From positions 1 to 64,000 of the forward strand of contig NZ_BSRQ01000026.1 in the NCBI RefSeq assembly GCF_030268685.1: 64,000 nucleotides of DNA. The letters are read 5' to 3'. Below the pieces are notes generated by a model. The model saw only the letters and a list, made by a program, of their open reading frames with translations. It was not told the origin of the DNA and searched no databases. The number at the start of each line of letters is the position of its first letter. The first letter of the stretch is position 1. A program made the translations under genes and the position numbers. This document shows positions 58,796 to 64,000 of this stretch, piece by piece. The stretch is from Microtetraspora sp. NBRC 13810 (GTDB taxonomy: Bacteria > Actinomycetota > Actinomycetes > Streptosporangiales > Streptosporangiaceae).

Positions 58796-58825
58796 GGGGG
58801 GCCTCCTGCAGTCCAATCCCTGGCG

Positions 58826-58831
58826 TATATA
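58826..58831 (-). promoter_or_regulatory. -10 box of the small membrane gene
   Basis: TATATA on either strand, 31 bp upstream of the start codon in a GC-rich background, positioned for a short leader before the small minus-strand gene. Confidence 0.5.
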
Positions 58832-59024
58832 CCCGGTTCTGACGGCTTGCTCTCGGGAACATGGGTGATCATAGCCTCCCTTTCTCCGGCCGCCGCGCTG
58901 CGCCCGGAACTCCGCGAAGCCCGTCCTCGTCGAAGATAACCGCCCGCGGCGGGCGGCGGACAAGGATGTGACCTGAGTCGCACCGAGGGACGAGAGGGAG
59001 TGGGATCGGGGCCAGCGCGGCCGA

Positions 59025-59657
59025 TCAGACGCCGAAGCGGGCGTTCCTCAGCGCGGCCACGGCGGTCTCGTCGCCGCTGAGCTCCACCCGGGCGTGCGCC
59101 TGGCGGCCGAAGCAGAACATCAGCAGCTCCGCCGGTGGGCCGGTCACCTCGACCCGGGGGCCGTCCTTGGGGCCCGCCAGGGCCGCCCTGCCGCTCTCGT
59201 CGCGCAGCAGCATGCCCGCCGGGGCCCTGCGCAGCATCAGCCGTCCCACGCCGGACAGGCGCCGCCACAGGGCGTCCTGGACGGCGGTGGGCAGCGTCCT
59301 GGGCTCCCAGCCCGGCTGGGCGCGCCTGAGGTCCTCGTGGTGCACGAAGTACTCCACCGAGTTGGCGGCGGAGTCAAGGCCGGGGATCAGCCCGAAGATC
59401 CCACCCGGTCCCGAGCGGACGAGCCGGACCAGCCCGGCGAAACCGTGCTTGGCTCTGAGCGAACGCTCGACGGAGGCCGTGTGCCCGGCGAGCGCGGGCA
59501 GCAGGACCCCCAGGGTGGCGTCCGGCCTGCGCTCCCTGAGCACCAGGTGGGTGAGCAGGTCATAGGCGTTCCAGCCCGCGCAGAGGGTCGGCGCGTCGGG
59601 GCCGAGGGCGTCGAACAGGTCGCAGATCGCTTCGCGTTCCGCGCGGGCAAGGGTCAC
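59025..59657 (-). CDS. TIGR03085-type DinB/mycothiol-isomerase-like protein
   Basis: 210 residues, GTG at 59657 after AGGATCC. Helical-bundle protein of the DinB-like superfamily as judged by its N-terminus (ERAEREAICDLFDALGPDAPTLCAGWNAYDLLTHLVLRERRPD) in segments, with the metal-site His in LTHL and VHHEDLRR; matches the pattern of the TIGR03085 family. The function of this family is not established. Divergent from the ABC exporter. Confidence 0.75.
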   Translation of the reverse strand: MTLARAEREAICDLFDALGPDAPTLCAGWNAYDLLTHLVLRERRPDATLGVLLPALAGHTASVERSLRAKHGFAGLVRLVRSGPGGIFGLIPGLDSAANSVEYFVHHEDLRRAQPGWEPRTLPTAVQDALWRRLSGVGRLMLRRAPAGMLLRDESGRAALAGPKDGPRVEVTGPPAELLMFCFGRQAHARVELSGDETAVAALRNARFGV

Positions 59658-59783
59658 GCCGGGGATCCTAACAAGCCACCGTTCAAGGGAATAACGGAGA
59701 TGGCCCGCGTGATAGTCACATAGGCAGAAAAGTCCATCTGAAGTCGTTTCCTTGTCGGACTGTGGCGAAAGGACCCTTCACGA

Positions 59784-61637
59784 GTGGCGAGCAAGGTCAC
59801 CCCAGCAGTCATGCGCAAGGGGTTCCGGGTGCTCGGCGTGGCCATCCGTACCGAGCCCGTGGTGTTCGCCGGTGCGGTGCTCGCCAGCGCGGTCTACGGG
59901 CTGATGACGGTCGCCTCGGCCTGGGCCCTGGGCTGGGCCACCGAGCACGTGGTGCTCGACGCCTTCGCCGACGGGGACGTCGCCGACGGCGCGGCGGCCA
60001 CGGCCGTCTTACTGATCGTCGGCGTGGCGGTGCTCAAGGCGCTCGGCGTCGGTGGGCGGCGCATCCTCGCCGGAGTCCTCCAGTTCCGCATGCAGGCGCG
60101 GTCACGACGCGGAGTCACCAGGCAGTACCTCAGGCTCCCGCTCGCCTGGCACCACCGCCACCCCACCGGCCAGCTGCTGTCCAACGCCAACGCGGACGCC
60201 GAGGCCGCCTGGGCCCCGCTGGCGCCGCTGCCGATGGCCGTCGGCGTGGTCGTCATGCTGGTCACCGCCGCGGTCGCCATGGTCGTCACCGACCCCGTGC
60301 TGGCCCTGGTCGGCTTCCTGATCTTCCCGGCGATCGCCGTGCTCAACCTGGTCTACCAGCGCAGGCTCAGCCCGCTGGCCACCAGGGCGCAGCAACTGCG
60401 GGCCGAGGTCAGCGAGATCGCGCACGAGAGCTTCGACGGCGCGCTCGTGGTCAAGACCCTCGGCCGCGAAGAGGAGGAGACCCGGCGGTTCCAGGCCAAG
60501 GCCCACGAACTGCGCGACGCCAACATCGCCGTCGGCCGGGTGCGCGGCCTGTTCGACCCGATCCTGGAGGCGCTGCCCACCCTCGGCGTCCTCGCCGTCC
60601 TCGTGGTCGGCGCGGTCCGCCTGGAACAGGGCGCGATCGACTCGGGCGTCCTCGTGCAGGTCGCCTACCTGTTCACGCTGCTCGCCTTCCCGATCAGGGC
60701 GCTCGGCTGGGTGCTGGCCGAACTGCCGCGCAGCGTCGTCGGCTGGGAACGGGTGCAGGGCGTGCTGGAGGCCACCGGCTCGATGGAGTACGGCAGCGCG
60801 GAACCGGCCGCGGAGGGCCCGGCCCGGCTGGAGGTGTCCGGGGTGAGCTACTCCTACGGCGCCGCCGGCGAGCCGGTGCTGCGCGGCATCGGCTTCGACC
60901 TTCCGCCCGGCCGTACGGTCGCGCTGGTCGGGCCCACCGGCTCGGGCAAGTCCACGCTGGTGCAGACCCTGGTCCGGCTGGTCGACCCGGCGGCGGGAGC
61001 CGTACGGCTGGACGGGGTGGACCTGCGGGACGTGGCGCGCGGCGGGATCAGCCGCGCGATGGCGCTGGTGCCGCAGCAGACCTTCCTGTTCGACGACACC
61101 GTGCGCGGCAACATCACCCTCGGCCTGCCCCTGCCCGACGAGGACGTGTGGGCGGCGCTGCGGCTGGCCCAGGCGGACGGCTTCGTCAGCGCGCTGCCCG
61201 CCGGTCTGGACACCAAGGTGGGCGAGCGCGGCACCACGCTGTCCGGCGGCCAGCGCCAGCGGGTCGCGCTGGCCCGGGCGATCGCCCGCCGCCCCCGGCT
61301 GCTCATACTCGACGACGCCACCTCCAGCGTGGACCCCCAGGTCGAGGCCAGGATCCTGCACGGCCTGCGGGACAGCGCCGAGGCGGCGACCGTCGTCCTC
61401 GTCGCCTACCGGATGGCCACCATCGCGCTGGCCGACGAGATCGTCTACATGGAGCACGGCGGGATCGTGGACCGCGGCGGCCACGACGAGCTGCTCGGCC
61501 GCTGCGCGGGCTACCGTGACCTGGTGACCGCCTACGAGCGGGAGGAGGCCGAGCGGGCCGTGCTGGAGGCGGGTTCCGCGGGCGTCTCGCCGGATGACAT
61601 CGAGGACATCGAGGACATCGAGGAGGTCCCGGCGTGA
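59784..61637 (+). CDS. ABC exporter half-transporter with degenerate ATP site
   Basis: 617 residues from GTG at 59784 after GCGAAAGGA. Six-helix ABC-B type membrane domain (about 20-320), then NBD with Walker A GPTGSGKS (383-390), signature LSGGQ (486-490) intact, but Walker B is LDDAT with Asp at 511 in place of the catalytic Glu, and the H-loop His is Tyr542 (VAYRMAT). It ends in three 9-bp repeats encoding DIE. The 4-bp overlap with the next gene and the complementary degeneration show it pairs with it as a heterodimeric exporter. Substrate unknown. Confidence 0.93.
   Translation: MASKVTPAVMRKGFRVLGVAIRTEPVVFAGAVLASAVYGLMTVASAWALGWATEHVVLDAFADGDVADGAAATAVLLIVGVAVLKALGVGGRRILAGVLQFRMQARSRRGVTRQYLRLPLAWHHRHPTGQLLSNANADAEAAWAPLAPLPMAVGVVVMLVTAAVAMVVTDPVLALVGFLIFPAIAVLNLVYQRRLSPLATRAQQLRAEVSEIAHESFDGALVVKTLGREEEETRRFQAKAHELRDANIAVGRVRGLFDPILEALPTLGVLAVLVVGAVRLEQGAIDSGVLVQVAYLFTLLAFPIRALGWVLAELPRSVVGWERVQGVLEATGSMEYGSAEPAAEGPARLEVSGVSYSYGAAGEPVLRGIGFDLPPGRTVALVGPTGSGKSTLVQTLVRLVDPAAGAVRLDGVDLRDVARGGISRAMALVPQQTFLFDDTVRGNITLGLPLPDEDVWAALRLAQADGFVSALPAGLDTKVGERGTTLSGGQRQRVALARAIARRPRLLILDDATSSVDPQVEARILHGLRDSAEAATVVLVAYRMATIALADEIVYMEHGGIVDRGGHDELLGRCAGYRDLVTAYEREEAERAVLEAGSAGVSPDDIEDIEDIEEVPA
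61596..61622 (+). repeat. Three 9-bp tandem repeats at the end of the exporter gene
   Basis: GACATCGAG occurs three times exactly at 61596, 61605 and 61614, encoding DIE three times just before the C-terminus. Confidence 0.9.
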
Positions 61638-63406
61638 CCATGCTGCAGACCGTCGAACGTTCGGCGCTGGCCACCGTCCGACGCGGGCTGTCGCTGACGC
61701 CGGAGTTCCGCAGGGGCATCGCGGGCACCCTGGCGCTGGCCGTGGTCGCCACCGTCGGCAAGATCATCGTGCCGATCGCGGTCCAGCAGACCATCGACAC
61801 CGGGCTCAGGAACGCGACCCCCGACCTGGCCTACATCCGCGGCGCCGTGGCGATCTGCGCGGTCGCGGTGCTGCTCACCGCCCTGGCCGGCTACCTCATG
61901 AACGTGCGCCTCTACAAGGCCACCGAGGCGTCCCTGGCCACGCTGCGGGTGCGGGGCTTCCGGCACGTGCACGACCTGTCGGTGCTCACCCAGAACACCG
62001 AACGGCGCGGCGCCATGGTCTCCAGGGTGACCGGCGACGTGGACCAGATCAGCACGTTCATGCAGTTCGGCGGGCTGATGATCATCGTGGCCGGCGGGCA
62101 GCTCGTGGTGGCCAGCGTGCTCATGCTGGTCTACTCCTGGCAGCTCACCATGCTGGTGTGGGCGTGCTTCCTGCCGCTCATGGTGGCGCTGCCGCGCTTC
62201 CAGCGCTGGCTGTCCGGCGCCTACACGCAGGTCCGCGAGCGCACCGGCGACATGCTCGGCGCGGTGAGCGAGTCGGTCGTGGGCGCGCAGGTCATCCGGG
62301 CCTACGGCGTGGAGGACCGTACGGCGGAGCGCATCGACGCCGCGATCGGCGCCAACTACGCCGCGCAGTCCCGCGCCCAGAAGATCGTCGCCACCGTCTT
62401 CCCGCTCACCGAGGTGGTCTCCGCGCTGGCGATCGCCGGAGTGGTGCTGCTCGGCGTGCGCCTGGGCCTCGACGGCGGTATCAGCCAGGGCCAGCTGGTG
62501 GCCTTCCTCTTCCTGATCACGCTGTTCGTCTCGCCGCTCCAGGTCGCCACCGAGGTGCTCAACGACGCCCAGAACGCGATCGCCGGGTGGCGCCGCATCC
62601 TCGGCGTGCTCGAAACCCCGGCCGACGTGGCCGACCCGGGCCCGGCCGGCGTGGAGCTGCCCCGCGGCCCCATCTCGGTGCGCTTCGAGGGCGTCGAGTT
62701 CGCCTATCCGGGCGGCAAGCCGGTGCTGCGTGAGATCGACCTGGAGATCCCGCCCCGGTCCAGGATCGCCGTCGTCGGCGAGACCGGCTCGGGCAAGACG
62801 ACCTTCGCCAAGCTCCTCACCCGGCTGATGGACCCGACGGCCGGACGGGTGCTCGTCGACGGCCACGACCTGCGCGACGTCAGGTTCTCCTCGCTGCGCG
62901 AACGCATCGTGATGGTCCCCCAGGACGGCTTCCTCTTCGAGGGCACCCTCGCCGAGAACATCCGGTTCGGCCGCCCCTCGGCCACCGACGACGAGATCCT
63001 GCTCGGCCTCACCGAGCTGGGCCTGGCCGACTGGCTGGAGGGACTGCCCGCGGGCCTCGCCACCCAGGTGGGCCAGCGCGGCGAGTCCCTCTCCGCGGGG
63101 GAGCGCCAGCTCGTCGCCCTCGCCCGCGCCTACCTCGCCGACCCCGACCTGCTGCTCCTGGACGAGGCCACCTCCGCCGTGGACCCGGCGACGGAGGTAC
63201 GGCTGGCGCGCGCCCTGGAGGGCGTCACCCGGGGCCGCACCGCCGTCTCCATCGCCCACCGGCTGTCCACCGCCGAGGCGGCCGACGAGGTCCTGGTCTT
63301 CGACCGGGGCCGCGTCGTGCAGCGCGGCCCGCACGCCGAACTGGTCGCCCGCCCCGGCGTCTACGCCGACCTGCACGCCTCCTGGGTCTCCGCCGCCCGC
63401 TCCTGA
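61634..63406 (+). CDS. ABC exporter half-transporter with catalytic ATP site
   Basis: 590 residues from GTG at 61634, overlapping the previous stop; an ATG at 61640 is in frame. ABC-B membrane domain (about 25-310) and NBD with Walker A GETGSGKTT (from 382), catalytic Glu511 in LLDEATS and His542 in IAHRLST, all intact, but the signature is LSAGE (486-490) instead of LSGGQ. The canonical catalytic site would thus be made by this subunit's Walker motifs and the partner's LSGGQ, the degenerate site by the converse. A long hairpin follows. Confidence 0.93.
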   Translation: MTMLQTVERSALATVRRGLSLTPEFRRGIAGTLALAVVATVGKIIVPIAVQQTIDTGLRNATPDLAYIRGAVAICAVAVLLTALAGYLMNVRLYKATEASLATLRVRGFRHVHDLSVLTQNTERRGAMVSRVTGDVDQISTFMQFGGLMIIVAGGQLVVASVLMLVYSWQLTMLVWACFLPLMVALPRFQRWLSGAYTQVRERTGDMLGAVSESVVGAQVIRAYGVEDRTAERIDAAIGANYAAQSRAQKIVATVFPLTEVVSALAIAGVVLLGVRLGLDGGISQGQLVAFLFLITLFVSPLQVATEVLNDAQNAIAGWRRILGVLETPADVADPGPAGVELPRGPISVRFEGVEFAYPGGKPVLREIDLEIPPRSRIAVVGETGSGKTTFAKLLTRLMDPTAGRVLVDGHDLRDVRFSSLRERIVMVPQDGFLFEGTLAENIRFGRPSATDDEILLGLTELGLADWLEGLPAGLATQVGQRGESLSAGERQLVALARAYLADPDLLLLDEATSAVDPATEVRLARALEGVTRGRTAVSIAHRLSTAEAADEVLVFDRGRVVQRGPHAELVARPGVYADLHASWVSAARS

Positions 63407-63408
63407 CC

Positions 63409-63452
63409 GGCGCCCCATGCCCTGACGGGGCCCCGGCAGGGCATGGGGCGCC
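63409..63452. terminator. Long hairpin after the ABC exporter genes
   Basis: GGCGCCCCATGCCCTG (63409-63424) and CAGGGCATGGGGCGCC (63437-63452) are perfectly complementary over 16 bp around a 12-nt loop, directly after the stop. There is no T-run downstream; most likely a terminator of U-tract-less type. Confidence 0.75.
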
Positions 63453-63503
63453 GTTGACCGTGGCGGCGCGGGGCGTGAGGTCCCCGTGGGGCAGAATTGA
63501 GGC

Positions 63504-63854
63504 ATGTCCCTCGACCCAGCCGTCGCCGCCAGGCTCAAGCGCACCTCCGACGGGCTGGTGCCCGCCGTCGTCCAGCAGCACGACACCGGCGAGGTGCTCA
63601 TGCTCGCCTGGATGGACGACGAGGCGCTGCACCGCACGCTCACCACCGGGCGGGCCACCTACTGGTCGCGCAGCCGCGGCGAATACTGGGTCAAGGGTGA
63701 CACCTCGGGCAACGTCCAGTGGGTGAAGTCGGTCGCGCTCGACTGCGACGGCGACACGATCCTGCTCCGGGTCGACCAGGTGGGCGCCGCCTGCCACACC
63801 GGTGACCGCACCTGCTTCGACGCGGGCGTCCTCACGGTCGCCGGCGCGCGCTGA
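63504..63854 (+). CDS. hisI: Phosphoribosyl-AMP cyclohydrolase
   Basis: Zn/Mg enzyme opening the adenine ring of phosphoribosyl-AMP in histidine synthesis. It has 116 residues, monofunctional (no HisE domain). [11 protein letters not shown] near the N-terminus, [18 protein letters not shown], and the metal-binding DCDGDT and CHTGDRTCF are typical. Start ATG at 63504 with a weak GCAGAATTGAGG site. It is 13 kb from the hisDCBHpriAF cluster and overlaps the next gene by 1 bp. Confidence 0.95.
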   Translation: MSLDPAVAARLKRTSDGLVPAVVQQHDTGEVLMLAWMDDEALHRTLTTGRATYWSRSRGEYWVKGDTSGNVQWVKSVALDCDGDTILLRVDQVGAACHTGDRTCFDAGVLTVAGAR

Positions 63855-64000
63855 TGCACAGGGAACAGGCGCTGTGGATCCTCGCCTGCGCGGTGGGCGC
63901 CGGGCTGACGCTGCTCGCCGCCGGACGTGACTGGGCGAGGGTCACCTTCACCGGAGCCGGAGCCGGGCACGGCGCCGCGGCCGCGGTCCCGGTGACCGGG
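63854..64000 (+). CDS. Trp-operon-associated membrane protein (partial)
   Basis: The first 49 residues from ATG at 63854 are [20 protein letters not shown] and onward, an N-terminal helix followed by a Gly/Ala-rich loop, truncated at the window edge. Position just after hisI and this pattern match the actinobacterial TIGR02234 family found near trp genes. The 1-bp overlap with hisI suggests coupling. A trpC or trpE neighbour beyond the window would fit the PriA link of the his and trp pathways. Confidence 0.7.
   Translation, partial: MHREQALWILACAVGAGLTLLAAGRDWARVTFTGAGAGHGAAAAVPVTG

Overview
The window is a very GC-rich actinobacterial chromosome segment with housekeeping synteny. The gene order ftsI-murE-murF-mraY-murD-ftsW-murG-murC-ftsQ-ftsZ-yggS-sepF-yggT-divIVA-(membrane gene)-ileS-dksA-lspA-rluD is the classical actinobacterial dcw arrangement. 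A MurA-type enzyme with Asp in place of the catalytic Cys, a PriA isomerase, large Ser/Thr kinases and a T-box before ileS all fit Actinomycetia. Overall the content looks like the Streptosporangiales (Nonomuraea/Streptosporangium type); the genus is an inference. No phage, insertion sequence, CRISPR array, tRNA or rRNA gene was seen.

Region by region: 1-16.3 kb holds peptidoglycan precursor synthesis and the divisome, mostly joined by 4-bp start/stop overlaps, ending in the FtsZ anchor SepF and the polar growth protein DivIVA. At 16.3-24.2 kb are an unrecognised two-helix membrane protein with a Cys/His site and a long repetitive tail, ileS on the minus strand behind a translational T-box, a DksA-type zinc-finger protein, signal peptidase II and a pseudouridine synthase. 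At 24.2-30.7 kb are two minus-strand membrane Ser/Thr kinases, one with a roughly 1,100-residue low-complexity linker. At 30.7-38.3 kb are a structured RNA leader with an intrinsic terminator in front of a degenerate DAHP-synthase/chorismate mutase fusion, dnaE, a PadR regulator with a partner membrane protein, and a PolX-like PHP protein without a polymerase domain. At 38.3-44.7 kb are a bifunctional penicillin-binding protein, a MurA-family enzyme, a DUF2567-like membrane protein, an amidase and a YbaK deacylase.

At 44.8-50.5 kb is a his operon (hisD-C-B-orf-H-orf-priA-F) with two small membrane proteins embedded in it. At 50.5-57.1 kb are pirin, bioB, a sulfonate uptake/desulfonation operon (ssuC-B-A-D) and a MarR regulator. 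At 57.1-64 kb are a glutamine-synthetase-family ligase, a 53-residue membrane peptide, a TIGR03085-type protein, a heterodimeric ABC exporter with one degenerate ATP site, hisI, and the start of a Trp-operon-associated membrane protein.

The most interesting observations are the attenuator-like RNA plus pseudo-DAHP synthase/chorismate mutase locus (30.87-32.03 kb), the textbook translational T-box of ileS (21.72-21.99 kb), the exactly complementary degeneration of the two ABC half-transporters (59.8-63.4 kb), and several clean operators and tandem repeats in intergenic DNA.
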